The notes: a model not told the origin generated them from the letters alone. A stretch of 64,000 nt of DNA from Zhihengliuella halotolerans (GCF_004217565.1 NZ_SHLA01000001.1:868001-932000); one strand, 5' to 3'; counted from the stretch's first letter, positions 17,544 through 26,034 are shown. Translations and numbers: made by a program.

Positions 17544-19685
17544 CTAGTATATGAACTGAGCCTCCTTCTCGTAAAGTGAGCTGTCGAAATCATCGCCAGT
17601 CCACGAATAGGGCTGTATTGCAGTGCCTTCAGTCACAGCGTCAATGAGAAGCCTTCGGAGAAAGCGTGTGACCGCGGCCGGCTTCGCTCCAGGTAGGAAC
17701 CAGTCCGAGATTAGCTGGCGGAGCCATGGTTGATTGAGAATTCTAAGCCGTTCCTCTACGTCCAGGAATGGACATGTAGCAATGGCTAGAATGTACAACT
17801 CCTGCGAGGCATGACTCTTTATTACATTATATGGGATGTAGCTATCCGAAAGGATACTCTCCGCGATCTGAATAGACCTATTGATTATTCTTGTTCTGGT
17901 TTCTTCGTCAGAACCGTCGAGCTGGAGGAAGAACTTCATCGCACTCAGGTGTAGCAGCAGCGGCGCTTGGTTGGATTTAGCGTTATTGCGGCTAATGGAA
18001 GTAGACTCCAGTTTAGTGATCAAACTTGCGGCAGAACGTGAACTAGATGAGTACTTTACAGAACTGGCCGTCGCAAGTGACAGGAAATGACAGAGCTCGA
18101 TTTCTGAGTTCGCTGATTCACTAAGCCGATGAATAGATTTCTGAATCGAAAATCTCAAATTCTCGTTGGCGCGGATTTTCAATAGATTTTGTTCGCGCTC
18201 GGTTAGTCGTGAGCAGTAAGAAGAGAAAAATGAGAAGATTCTAAGAATTCTCACAATTTTCATGGCCGACGATACCGATGGGTGAGACAGGTATTGGTTG
18301 AGCATGCTGTGGGCGAAGTCCCATGAGTAGTTTTGGAGCTCAAGCGCCTCATCGTATGACTCGATACGGACAGTTCGCTTACCAATGAACTTCCTTAACC
18401 GCCTCTCAATGTGAGACAGCGACGTGCCAATAGTAGCCGCATCATTTTCACTGCCGATCAGGAGCGACTTGAGCTCAATACCAATGTCCCTGGAATCGTA
18501 GTCTGGCAAGGAACCCTCAAATGGAAGAGAAGACTTCAAGAATAACTTGAGCCGGGCTTTCCGTGCCGAAATCTCAGTTGTGAAAGGCGTAACGTAGTCA
18601 CGTGTTTTTGTCTCGTTGATTGCAAATCGGTGCTCCGTTAGCACTTCCGAAACAGCATGAGAGACTGTGTCAATATCGGACATATCCGATGCGAACAAGA
18701 AGTAGTCATCGACATAGCGGAGAATCTCGAATGAGGACTGTTTTAAGCCGTACTCCCGTAGGCGAGACTTTATTTTCTGATCGAGTGACTGGAAAATAAT
18801 CTCTGCGAAAACTCGAGATGCCTCGGGGCCGATACAGATTCCGTGAGTCTCGCCCCAATTGCATGATTGCATCACCTTGTCAAAAGTGCGACCTAGATCC
18901 AAGTAGTCATTATACGACCTTGATTTCCTAAGGTGCAATTTGCTCAGGGAGTCGGTACCCGTGCTCCATGCAAAAGAATGAGTGTAGATACTCCTAAAGC
19001 AGTTTGTGACATCGAGCCGCCTCATGAACCGCCAGTGTGCTTCCAGAGCCTGCCATTTACTCGAGTCATAAAACTGACCCACAAATGCATGGTCCGCGTA
19101 GACAAAATAGGAATTATATGTACCTAGGGTGCGTCCAGCTGTTTCAACAGAGATTATTGGATCTGTCCTTGGGACTATAAACTGACTATTGAGATTCTTT
19201 CCGTACGAATTAACTTTCAAAGGGTGACGCAGGGAACTCGAATCCGCATTTGCATAGTAGAGCAGCGCATCTTTTCGTGTGTAATACAAGTATGCGATCG
19301 AAACTTGTGAAGAGAGGGCCAATATATCTAGTTCGCGCGTCCTGAGCCGATCGCGCCTTACAATAAAGGACGCGGGCGCACGCCAATCGGGGACTTTGAA
19401 CAGCAGTGGTGAATCGACTACAACGCGAGGTGAACTATTTTTCGACGCATGTGTCGGTAGTAGCGTCGTTAGATCTGTTGAGTTCTTAGAGCTAAGTAGT
19501 GCAAGGACGAGGAGATCGCTTGTGTCCCGCGGGCGGAAGTGTATTCCCTTCGAGTCAACACGGGAAGATCTAGCATCTATCCAGTCGTAGAGCCATTTTG
19601 AGCTAACCTCCAGTGGAAGTTCGTAGGGTAGGCATTCTGTGAGAAGCGCGCGTAGGGGTGATGTTTTGCTATTTTTTAGTTCCAC
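17544..19685 (-). CDS. drt3b: Defence reverse transcriptase, DRT3 second RT (UG8-like)
   Basis: A 713-residue reverse transcriptase. RT motifs: MRRLDVTNCFRSIYTHS (about 221-237, catalytic D225), GICIGPEASRVFAEI (282-296), ILRYVDDYFLF (321-331, catalytic YVDD at 324-327) and FAINETKTRD (354-363). About 220 residues precede the palm and about 350 follow it, without maturase, HNH or other domain that I can recognise. The GTG start lies inside the end of the first RT gene (10-base overlap), behind AAGGAGAG, so the two are translationally coupled. Paired RTs of this kind fit DRT type 3, where the UG8 enzyme is reported to make the strand complementary to that of its partner. Assignment rests on motifs and pairing. 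Confidence 0.82.
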   Translation of the reverse strand: MELKNSKTSPLRALLTECLPYELPLEVSSKWLYDWIDARSSRVDSKGIHFRPRDTSDLLVLALLSSKNSTDLTTLLPTHASKNSSPRVVVDSPLLFKVPDWRAPASFIVRRDRLRTRELDILALSSQVSIAYLYYTRKDALLYYANADSSSLRHPLKVNSYGKNLNSQFIVPRTDPIISVETAGRTLGTYNSYFVYADHAFVGQFYDSSKWQALEAHWRFMRRLDVTNCFRSIYTHSFAWSTGTDSLSKLHLRKSRSYNDYLDLGRTFDKVMQSCNWGETHGICIGPEASRVFAEIIFQSLDQKIKSRLREYGLKQSSFEILRYVDDYFLFASDMSDIDTVSHAVSEVLTEHRFAINETKTRDYVTPFTTEISARKARLKLFLKSSLPFEGSLPDYDSRDIGIELKSLLIGSENDAATIGTSLSHIERRLRKFIGKRTVRIESYDEALELQNYSWDFAHSMLNQYLSHPSVSSAMKIVRILRIFSFFSSYCSRLTEREQNLLKIRANENLRFSIQKSIHRLSESANSEIELCHFLSLATASSVKYSSSSRSAASLITKLESTSISRNNAKSNQAPLLLHLSAMKFFLQLDGSDEETRTRIINRSIQIAESILSDSYIPYNVIKSHASQELYILAIATCPFLDVEERLRILNQPWLRQLISDWFLPGAKPAAVTRFLRRLLIDAVTEGTAIQPYSWTGDDFDSSLYEKEAQFIY

Positions 19686-21103
19686 AGGACTCTCCTTGCC
19701 GCAGCTCTGTCCTCATCCGATTTATGCGGAAGAGCGACAGAGTGAAAAATTTGTTTCGTGCTTAGAAATTTCTCCGCAAATTCTGTCATGTCTTGATTTC
19801 TGTGGACTATTTGCTTGCAACAGGGACATACGTGGGGAGAACCACTGGAGCTACGAAATCTTGCGAAACGCGTTTCAGTATAACTTCTCGCCGTGTTGAT
19901 GAAACCAGTAAGGTTGGGCTGTAGGGTATGTCTTCCACGTGCGAATCTTGCGTTATATGCCAAGCCTGTGACGATGCGTAGTGAGTCCCCGTCCGACTCC
20001 GAAGCATGTGGCATAAGCAGGTACTCGAACAGCAAAAAGTAGAAATCCACCGCCTTCGGACTTGCCCAGCAGTCCACTGAGTCAGCATATTTTTCTAGCC
20101 TGTCAAGAGCCGTCCGGAGGCGCGTCGATTTTTTATTGTCAATATCGATCGACTCGAGTTGCGATTGTTCCTTCGAGAATCGAAAACTATAACCTAGGTA
20201 TTCGATGAAAGTCGGGATATTGCTTGGGTGGGTTACAGACGTGAATTTACTACTGTTGATTTCGAGCCCTAGCGACAGAAGTTCGCTCCGGACGGTGGTT
20301 TCAATATGATCTGCGTTGGCTGCGTCGCAAATAATAAGGACGTCGTCAACATATCTGAGATAGACGGCGACTGAGGTATCTCGTTTGAGACGCGCATCGA
20401 AATTCTCGAGAAAAATCTCGGATAGAACCGCAGATGAAGGAACTCCTTGAGGCACTCCTTGGTCTACTTCGTATACGCGATTATATGCCCCCAGGATCGA
20501 GCGGACATGTTTGTTTACGTAGCTTGGTATTCCTGCGTGAGATTCAATCTTATCGAGTAGGAGATGATGTGGGATCGACGCATAAAATTCTCGAATATCG
20601 AAGCGAATAATGGCCCGCCTGGCAGGCTGATCGTTTTTTGGGCCTCGTGCCATTTCCAGCGCGTCAATGAGTGTGCGAATGATTTGATCTCGGCCAACCG
20701 TGCGAATTCGAAATGAGTCTGCGAGCCTCATCGCGCAGTACCTATCGAACACGGCTTGGATTGACTTACCCTTGTTCAGGGTAGTTATCTGGCGTCCAAC
20801 ACTGCTATGTTTCTTTAGCCTTATGCGATCAGGTTGGCCAATAATGTAGTCCTCAAGCTGCTCTGCGAGCTTTAGTAGGAAAGCGTTCTCTGCTTCTCTC
20901 TTTTCTTCTATTTTTGCGCGGAGTTCTTTTTCTATCAGAGGTTTTTGGGATGCCGTTGCGAGCTCGGCTGATTCTCGAAGTTTGATGATGGCAGTATTAA
21001 AGTGGTTTGTTAGGGCGGCGTGCTCTGGTATAAGATTCTTTTTTCTCTGCTGTCTAAAGACTAGTCGCTTCACGTCTTGCAGAGTCGGCAGTGCGTCTCT
21101 CAT
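19676..21103 (-). CDS. drt3a: Defence reverse transcriptase, DRT3 first RT (UG3-like)
   Basis: A 475-residue reverse transcriptase, first gene of the pair. A charged, helical N-terminus (1-100) leads into the RT core: AIIRFDIREFYASIPHHLL (about 164-182, catalytic D169), GVPQGVPSSAVLSEIFLENF (216-235), YLRYVDDVLIIC (248-259, YVDD at 251-254), LEINSSKFTSV (280-290) and FIEYLGYSF (299-307). The end has a zinc-ribbon-like knuckle CPCC (426-429). There is no retron msr-msd, intron or maturase domain. A hairpin with the ribosome site in its loop lies just before the start. Next to a UG8-like RT this fits the UG3 partner of DRT3, an anti-phage system; other UG-class RTs remain possible. Confidence 0.82.
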   Translation of the reverse strand: MRDALPTLQDVKRLVFRQQRKKNLIPEHAALTNHFNTAIIKLRESAELATASQKPLIEKELRAKIEEKREAENAFLLKLAEQLEDYIIGQPDRIRLKKHSSVGRQITTLNKGKSIQAVFDRYCAMRLADSFRIRTVGRDQIIRTLIDALEMARGPKNDQPARRAIIRFDIREFYASIPHHLLLDKIESHAGIPSYVNKHVRSILGAYNRVYEVDQGVPQGVPSSAVLSEIFLENFDARLKRDTSVAVYLRYVDDVLIICDAANADHIETTVRSELLSLGLEINSSKFTSVTHPSNIPTFIEYLGYSFRFSKEQSQLESIDIDNKKSTRLRTALDRLEKYADSVDCWASPKAVDFYFLLFEYLLMPHASESDGDSLRIVTGLAYNARFARGRHTLQPNLTGFINTARSYTETRFARFRSSSGSPHVCPCCKQIVHRNQDMTEFAEKFLSTKQIFHSVALPHKSDEDRAAARRVLWN

Positions 21104-21106
21104 AGA

Positions 21107-21129
21107 ATTTCATTTCCCCTCAATGAAAT
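21107..21129 (-). promoter_or_regulatory. Hairpin displaying the drt3a ribosome-binding site
   Basis: A perfect 8-bp inverted repeat, ATTTCATT (21107-21114) and AATGAAAT (21122-21129). In the minus-strand RNA the seven-base loop reads GAGGGGA, the only Shine-Dalgarno candidate for the start at 21103. The 3' arm reaches to within three bases of the start codon, so folding could limit translation of the RT operon. Confidence 0.5.
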
Positions 21130-21228
21130 ATGATGAAGGTCTCGTTTGGGGCGGACGGTCGAATATCAATTTCGCTAGTGCCAGTTTTAGGTAACGCGTC
21201 GCTGCACTGCGATTGGTGGATGGCTAAG

Positions 21229-21324
21229 CTAGTTGTGGTGCAGGAGCACACCAATCAGTAGCGCCAGCGGGTCGCGGTCCAGCAGGTCGTCGGCTTCGGG
21301 ATCTCCGGTGATGTGCAGGCTCAC
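21229..21324 (-). pseudogene. HhH-GPD base-excision-type protein, N-terminal fragment
   Basis: Starting from GTG 21324 behind GGAG, the minus strand encodes about 30 residues, beginning SLHITGDPEADDLLDRDPLA and continuing LLIGVLL, the conserved N-terminus of the same HhH-GPD family whose C-terminal half is at 16831-17137. After LLIGVLL the family sequence stops, at the GCAGGAGCA repeat, and the frame ends at a TAG. The start overlaps the stop of the hydrolase gene (GTGA), so the intact gene was once coupled to that operon. Confidence 0.75.
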
Positions 21325-22676
21325 GGGGTGTCTCCTTCGCGTGGTTCCGGCGTCGTCATGGACAGCAGGCGCGCGAAGATTCCCGCGCCGTCGTCCGCGA
21401 TTCCGTCGTGGTGGAATTCGTCGGTCTCCCAGACGCGCAGTCCGCGCACGCGCGAGGCGGTTTCGAGGCTGAGGTCCCGGTCCACGTAGACATCGTCGGT
21501 GTAGACGGCGGCGGCGACCGGCACCGTGTTGGTGGCCAGGACGTCGAGGTCGTACAGGTCCGGCCAGTCCTCGATTCCGGCGACTTCTTCGGCGACCTCC
21601 CGCAGGGGAGCGAGTGCCGGGTCCTCGGAGAAGAACCACGGGTAGACCATCTCGCCGGTCAGCAGCGGGTGTCCTGCCGTGGGCAGGAAGTCTGCGAACT
21701 CGTGCACAACCCGCTCAGCGGCCCACGACTTGGCGACCGTACCGTCGTCGTTCCGCCCGTGGCCGGACTGCCCGTAGATCGACTCGTGCATGAGCGCGTA
21801 GAGCGGGTTCACCAGGCGGGAGGCCTGGGCCTGGAGGGTGCTGAGGAAGGCGTCGGAGAGCCGCGGGCCGTCGACGGTCTCGACGAAGGCCTGCTCGAGG
21901 GCGAAGTGCAGCTGGTGGACACGCGAGTTGCCACCGAAATATTGCCCGAGCATCTGGACGAGGCCGCGCGTGACGGGCCGCCCGTCGGGGAGAGTTTCGG
22001 CGACTGAGTCGACGTGCGCGAAGACGCGGTCGATCGTTGCCCGGTCCTCGGGGTACCAGCCGAAGTACTCGGCATTGCGGGCCGCCATGCGGGCGTATGT
22101 GTGCCGGTAGACGCGATCGGCGTGGCCGGTCAGCGCGGCCAGGCCGCCGGTCACGAGGCAGCGTTCCAGGCCCTCGGGGGCCAGTGACAGGTACGAGAGC
22201 GTGATGAAGCCGCCGTAGCTCTGGCCCAGCGTCGTCCAGCGCTCAACGCCCAGGGCCCGACGCATCGCCTCGGCGTCGCGGACGATCGAATCCGCGCGGA
22301 AGTGCCGCAGGTACTCGGTCTGGGCCGTGACGCCGCCGCGCAGCGGCAGGCTCTGGCGACTGACGGGGGCGCTCAGGCCGGTGCCGCGCTGGTCCAGCAA
22401 CAGGACGCGGAATGACTTCGCGGCCTCGCCGATCCAACCCGAGAGCGAGGTGACGCGGGGACCGGCGCCACCCGGCCCGCCCTGCAGGAAGAGGAGCCAG
22501 GGCAGTGCAGCGGAATTCTCGACGTCGTTCGCGACGACTTCCCGGGCGAAGATCCTGATCTGTTCGCCGGACGGGTCGGCGTGATCGAGCGGGACGTCGA
22601 AGTAGTGCTCGGTCGCGCGCAGTCCGCGATAGCTGTGGACGGCGGCGACGTGGTGCGCGCTCGTCTGGAGGCTCAT
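21321..22676 (-). CDS. Alpha/beta hydrolase, proline iminopeptidase-like (S33)
   Basis: A 451-residue cytosolic hydrolase of peptidase family S33, which cleaves N-terminal proline or similar residues from peptides. The oxyanion motif GGPGGAGPR (about 66-74) and nucleophile elbow GQSYGGFITLSYL carry the expected signature; an acid and a C-terminal histidine (DEFHHDGIADDG) complete the triad. The start is ATG 22676, overlapping the stop of the upstream acetyltransferase by four bases (ATGA). A further frame to 22832 is only an antisense extension into that gene. Substrate unknown. Confidence 0.88.
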   Translation of the reverse strand: MSLQTSAHHVAAVHSYRGLRATEHYFDVPLDHADPSGEQIRIFAREVVANDVENSAALPWLLFLQGGPGGAGPRVTSLSGWIGEAAKSFRVLLLDQRGTGLSAPVSRQSLPLRGGVTAQTEYLRHFRADSIVRDAEAMRRALGVERWTTLGQSYGGFITLSYLSLAPEGLERCLVTGGLAALTGHADRVYRHTYARMAARNAEYFGWYPEDRATIDRVFAHVDSVAETLPDGRPVTRGLVQMLGQYFGGNSRVHQLHFALEQAFVETVDGPRLSDAFLSTLQAQASRLVNPLYALMHESIYGQSGHGRNDDGTVAKSWAAERVVHEFADFLPTAGHPLLTGEMVYPWFFSEDPALAPLREVAEEVAGIEDWPDLYDLDVLATNTVPVAAAVYTDDVYVDRDLSLETASRVRGLRVWETDEFHHDGIADDGAGIFARLLSMTTPEPREGDTP

Positions 22677-23227
22677 TCCGAGGGTTCTTCTGCGAGGGCC
22701 TTCGGCGCGTGCGCAGCAACCGCGGTGAGCGCCTCGCCGTGGAGTCGGCGCGTGGTCCAGCCACTCATCGAGTCGGCGCCGATCGCGTCGTAGAAGCCGA
22801 TCGCGAGCTCGTTCCAGTCCAGCACGGCCCATTCAAGGCGCGCGTAGTCCCGCTCGACGGCGAGCTGCGCCAGCGTGGCCAGAAGGGCCTTGCCGTGCCC
22901 GTTCTTCCGCGCGGACGGCCGGACGTAGAGGTCCTCGAGGTGGATACCGTGCACGCCCTCCCACGTGGAGTAGTTCAGGAACCAGATCGCCATTCCGACG
23001 ACGGCCGGATCGCCGGCGGAGGCGCCGTCGTCGTCCGTCGGGGTCTCCTCGGCGACATGGGCGAAGACCTTGGGATCGGGCCCGAAGAGGTGCTCGTGCA
23101 GCAGGGCGCCGGTATTCCGCACGGCGTCGGGCTCGCGTTCGTATTCGGCCAGCTCGGTGATCAGGGCCAGCAGGACGGGGACGTCGCGCGGCTCGGCTGG
23201 GCGGATCCGGCACGTGTTTTGACTCAT
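22673..23227 (-). CDS. GNAT N-acetyltransferase (diamine acetyltransferase-like)
   Basis: A 184-residue acetyl-CoA-dependent acetyltransferase. The core HLEDLYVRPSARKNGHGKALL (about 95-115) and LEWAVLDWNELAIGFYDAIGA match the spermidine/spermine acetyltransferase-like subgroup, whose members acetylate polyamines or thialysine. GGAAG precedes the ATG. It is coupled to the downstream peptidase by a four-base overlap. Confidence 0.85.
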   Translation of the reverse strand: MSQNTCRIRPAEPRDVPVLLALITELAEYEREPDAVRNTGALLHEHLFGPDPKVFAHVAEETPTDDDGASAGDPAVVGMAIWFLNYSTWEGVHGIHLEDLYVRPSARKNGHGKALLATLAQLAVERDYARLEWAVLDWNELAIGFYDAIGADSMSGWTTRRLHGEALTAVAAHAPKALAEEPSE

Positions 23228-23323
23228 TGCTTACTTCCTATTCGCGGGACGCGACGCGTGGCGGCCGGAGCCGCTGCGTCGGAGGTGCTCGGCCCGATCC
23301 TAGCGCGGTCGAGCGCGGCGCGC

Positions 23324-24286
23324 TTAGAGGGGGAAGCGGCCTGTCGCCCGATCCCAGACATTCGCGGCGGCCGCGGCGAGGAGCGCGGATCCGAGCATGT
23401 GCACCAGGACCAGGCCGATCGGCAGGCCCGTGAAGTGCTGCCAGTAGCCGATGCCTCCCTGCGCCACCAGGACGAGTACGAGCAGCAGGAGGCCGCGGCG
23501 CAGCCCCTGCAACGGCGCGTCCGTCCCCGGCAGGCGACGCAGGACCAGCACGACGGCGGCGAGGGTCGCGGCAAGCAGAACGTAGACGGGCGCGGTGTGC
23601 AGGCGGGTGACGATCTCCGGGTCGAACGCGTGGCGCGGTGCTTCGGAGTCGCCTGCGTGCGGGCCGGTGCCCGTGACGATCGTCCCCAGGACGAGCGCGG
23701 CCGCGGCGGAGGCCAGGATTGCCCAGCCCAGCGCCGCGAGCCCCGCGGGCGGGGAGAGGGGAGCGAGGCGCTCCTGACCGTGTCGGCGCATGTGCGTGCG
23801 GTTCACCAGCAGCGTTGCGAATCCGACGACGGTCGCGGAGACGAGGAAATGCAGGCCCACGACCCACGGGTTCAGGTCGGTCCACACGGTGATGCCGCCG
23901 ATGAACGCCTGCGCGGGGATGACGCCGAGCAGGCCGAGAGCCAGGCGGAACAGCGTCGGATGGCTCCGGCGCATGTTCCAGAGGGAGACGATCATGGCGA
24001 CGGCGATGGCTGCGAGCACGAACGTCAGGACGCGGTTTCCGAACTCGATCACCCCGTGGATGCCCATTTCCGGAGTGGGGGTCATGGAGCCGGGCATGCA
24101 GTTGGGCCACTCGGAGCAGCCCAGTCCGGACTCCGTGAGCCGCACCGCGCCGCCCGTGACGATGATCCCGATCTGGGAGGCGAGCGAGGCGATGGCGAGT
24201 GCGTGCACACCCCTGCCCACGCGGGTCGGCAGGCGCTCAGCCCAGGTGGACAGGCGGTCTGTCCAGGTGGAGGCGGTGGAACTCAT
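23324..24286 (-). CDS. ctaA: Heme A synthase (COX15/CtaA family)
   Basis: Membrane enzyme that oxidises the C8 methyl of heme O to make heme A for cytochrome aa3 oxidase. The 320 residues form about eight helices. Family signs are IIVTGGAVRLTESGLGC, SEWPNC (two cysteines), HGVIEFGNRVLTF with the helix histidine, and the second-half histidine in GLHFLVSATVV and FDPEIVTRLHTAPVYVL. CGGAG lies upstream of the ATG. It is the third gene of a minus-strand row behind an ABC exporter, opposite sufR, the same neighbourhood as in M. tuberculosis. Confidence 0.93.
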   Translation of the reverse strand: MSSTASTWTDRLSTWAERLPTRVGRGVHALAIASLASQIGIIVTGGAVRLTESGLGCSEWPNCMPGSMTPTPEMGIHGVIEFGNRVLTFVLAAIAVAMIVSLWNMRRSHPTLFRLALGLLGVIPAQAFIGGITVWTDLNPWVVGLHFLVSATVVGFATLLVNRTHMRRHGQERLAPLSPPAGLAALGWAILASAAAALVLGTIVTGTGPHAGDSEAPRHAFDPEIVTRLHTAPVYVLLAATLAAVVLVLRRLPGTDAPLQGLRRGLLLLVLVLVAQGGIGYWQHFTGLPIGLVLVHMLGSALLAAAAANVWDRATGRFPL

Positions 24287-24305
24287 GATGTGACTCCGAT
24301 CGAAC

Positions 24306-25076
24306 TTACGTCCATTTGAACCAGCGGGTGGCCGCGGTGCCGGCGACGGCCGCCCACGCGAGTAGTACGACGACGGCGCCCGTCGCGAGGGTGCCGTCGA
24401 TGAGCGCGGCGCGCATGGCGTCGCCGAGCGCGGCCGAGGGGAGGACCTGGACGATGTTGCCCAGGAAGGCGGGAAGGTGGCTGCCCGGGATGACGATGCC
24501 GCCGGCCGCGGCGAGCAGAATCCAGGCGAGGTTGGTGATCGCGAGAGTCGCCTCGGGGCGGACGGTTCCCGCGATGAGCAGACCCAGGGACGTGAATGCG
24601 GCTGCGCCCGCGAGCAGGAGGCCGACGGCGATCGCGGCGCCGACGAGGTTGGGCCGCCAGCCCATGGCGACGGCGGTGCCGCCGACGACGACGATCTGCA
24701 CGACCAGGACAGCCAGCACTGCGAGGGCCTTGCCGAAGATGAGCCCGACCCGGCCGAGCGGCGTCGTCGACAGGAACGTCAGGACCCCGTAGCGGCGGTC
24801 GAAGCCCGTGGCGATGCCCTGGCCCGTGAATGCCGTCGACATGACGCACAGCGCCAGCACTCCCGGTGCGGCGGCGTCGATCCGGGAGGGGGCGACGCCG
24901 TCGAGCAGGTCGACGAAGGTGAGGGCCACGAGGGCCAGCAGTGGCAGCACCACGGCCAGGACGAGTTGTTCGCCGTTGCGCAGCATGAGCATCGTCTCGT
25001 AGCGGCCGTGCCGCAGGACGCGTTGGGCAACGGAAGCGGCATTCGCGGTGCCGGGAGCGAGGGTCGTTTCAGGCAT
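24306..25076 (-). CDS. ABC-2 type transporter permease
   Basis: A 256-residue membrane protein with about six hydrophobic helices and the ABC-2 fold, e.g. LTFLSTTPLGRVGLIFGKAL and LAWILLAAAGGIVIPGSHLP. It overlaps the upstream ATPase gene by eight bases and would form an exporter with it. The substrate is unknown; being followed by ctaA, a role in cytochrome oxidase assembly or heme handling has been suggested for such genes, but nothing in the sequence proves it. Confidence 0.85.
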   Translation of the reverse strand: MPETTLAPGTANAASVAQRVLRHGRYETMLMLRNGEQLVLAVVLPLLALVALTFVDLLDGVAPSRIDAAAPGVLALCVMSTAFTGQGIATGFDRRYGVLTFLSTTPLGRVGLIFGKALAVLAVLVVQIVVVGGTAVAMGWRPNLVGAAIAVGLLLAGAAAFTSLGLLIAGTVRPEATLAITNLAWILLAAAGGIVIPGSHLPAFLGNIVQVLPSAALGDAMRAALIDGTLATGAVVVLLAWAAVAGTAATRWFKWT

Positions 25077-26028
25077 CGGGCTGCTCCTTGGCGGATGCCA
25101 GATCGAGGAACACGTCCTCGAGGCTGCGCGGCTGCATGCTCAGGGCGGTGGGCAGCACGTCGGCCGCTGCGAGCCAGCTGGCCGCAGCGGCGAGGTGGGT
25201 CGCGGTGTGCACGCCGGTGACGCGATAGTGGCCAGCCGATTCGCGGGTCAGGACCAGCCCCGTGGAGCCGTGCAGGGCTGCGGCGTCGAGCTCCGCCGTC
25301 GTCGAGATCTCGAGGACGCGGGACTCCGTTTCGGCGTGGGCGGTCAGCTCTTCGACGGTGCCCTCGGCGACGTTGCGGCCCTCGTCGATGATGTAGACGT
25401 AGTCGGAGAGCCGTTGGGCGTCGTCCATAAGATGGGTCGTGAGCACGATCGCGAGTCCGGCGTGGCGCAGCTCCGAGATGAGGTCGAACACGACCTGGCG
25501 GGACTGTGGGTCGAGGCCGGCGCTGGGCTCGTCGAGGAAGACGATCTCGGGCCGCCCGACGAGGGCCGCCGCGAGGGCGACGCGTTGCTTCTGGCCACCG
25601 GAGAGGCGGCGGATCGATGTTGCCGCGAAGGTGTCGATGCCGAGCCGGGCGACCAGGGCGTCGACGTCTGCCGGGTGTCGGTACATGCCGGCGACGTGTT
25701 TGAGCAGAGGGATCGGGCGCACCGATGGCGGGAGGCCGCCGTCCTGGAGCATGACGCCGACGCGTGAGCGCAGGTCCGGGGAGGCCGTGAAGGGATTGTG
25801 TCCAAGCAGCGAAACGGAGCCGCCGTCCGGGCGCAGCAGGCCCTGCGCGCAACCGAGCGTCGTCGATTTTCCCGCTCCGTTGGTGCCGAGGATGGTTGTC
25901 ACGGAGCCGTGATCGGCGCAGAGGGAGACACCGTGCAGGACGCGGACCATGCGGCCATCGAGCGCGGTGACTGGGCCGAAGTCCTTACGGAGGGCGTCGA
26001 CGACGAGGGCGGGGGCTGGCGAGTGCAC
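25069..26028 (-). CDS. ABC transporter ATP-binding protein
   Basis: A 319-residue ATPase subunit with Walker A LGTNGAGKST (about 48-57), the Q-loop VGVMLQDGGLP, signature RLSGGQKQR, Walker B IVFLDEPSAGLD and switch histidine TTHLMDD, followed by a C-terminal regulatory stretch of about 100 residues common in drug/lipid exporters. The GTG start comes seven bases after TAGAAT, so it is likely leaderless, and a palindrome overlaps that promoter. It is coupled to the permease gene. Confidence 0.9.
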   Translation of the reverse strand: MHSPAPALVVDALRKDFGPVTALDGRMVRVLHGVSLCADHGSVTTILGTNGAGKSTTLGCAQGLLRPDGGSVSLLGHNPFTASPDLRSRVGVMLQDGGLPPSVRPIPLLKHVAGMYRHPADVDALVARLGIDTFAATSIRRLSGGQKQRVALAAALVGRPEIVFLDEPSAGLDPQSRQVVFDLISELRHAGLAIVLTTHLMDDAQRLSDYVYIIDEGRNVAEGTVEELTAHAETESRVLEISTTAELDAAALHGSTGLVLTRESAGHYRVTGVHTATHLAAAASWLAAADVLPTALSMQPRSLEDVFLDLASAKEQPDA

Positions 26029-26034
26029 CAGAGC

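Larger units (their letters stand above)
17246..21239 (-). mobile_element. Low-G+C defence island carrying a two-RT (DRT3-type) operon
   Basis: About 4 kb lodged in the HhH-GPD gene. Within the RT genes the base composition drops (25 G+C in the 60 bases 18001-18060, against 40 of 60 at 21661-21720 in the neighbouring host gene), and A/T-rich codons such as CTA, AAA and AAT are common. The nonamer GCAGGAGCA is found at both edges (17234-17242 and 21240-21248). Contents: two overlapping RT genes and a structured non-coding tail. There is no integrase, transposase or toxin gene, so how it moved is not visible. Edges are set from the repeats and the host gene fragments and may be off by tens of bases. 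Confidence 0.75.

Noticed and set aside
17544-21103. RT pair read as a retron, group II intron or diversity-generating element
   Set aside because: No maturase or HNH domain, no msr-msd-like repeat before an RT, no variable-repeat target gene, and two RTs in one operon instead of one.
21104-21228. Non-coding RNA upstream of the first RT
   Set aside because: Searched for ACACAC on the coding strand and for a row of stable hairpins; only the ribosome-site hairpin was found.
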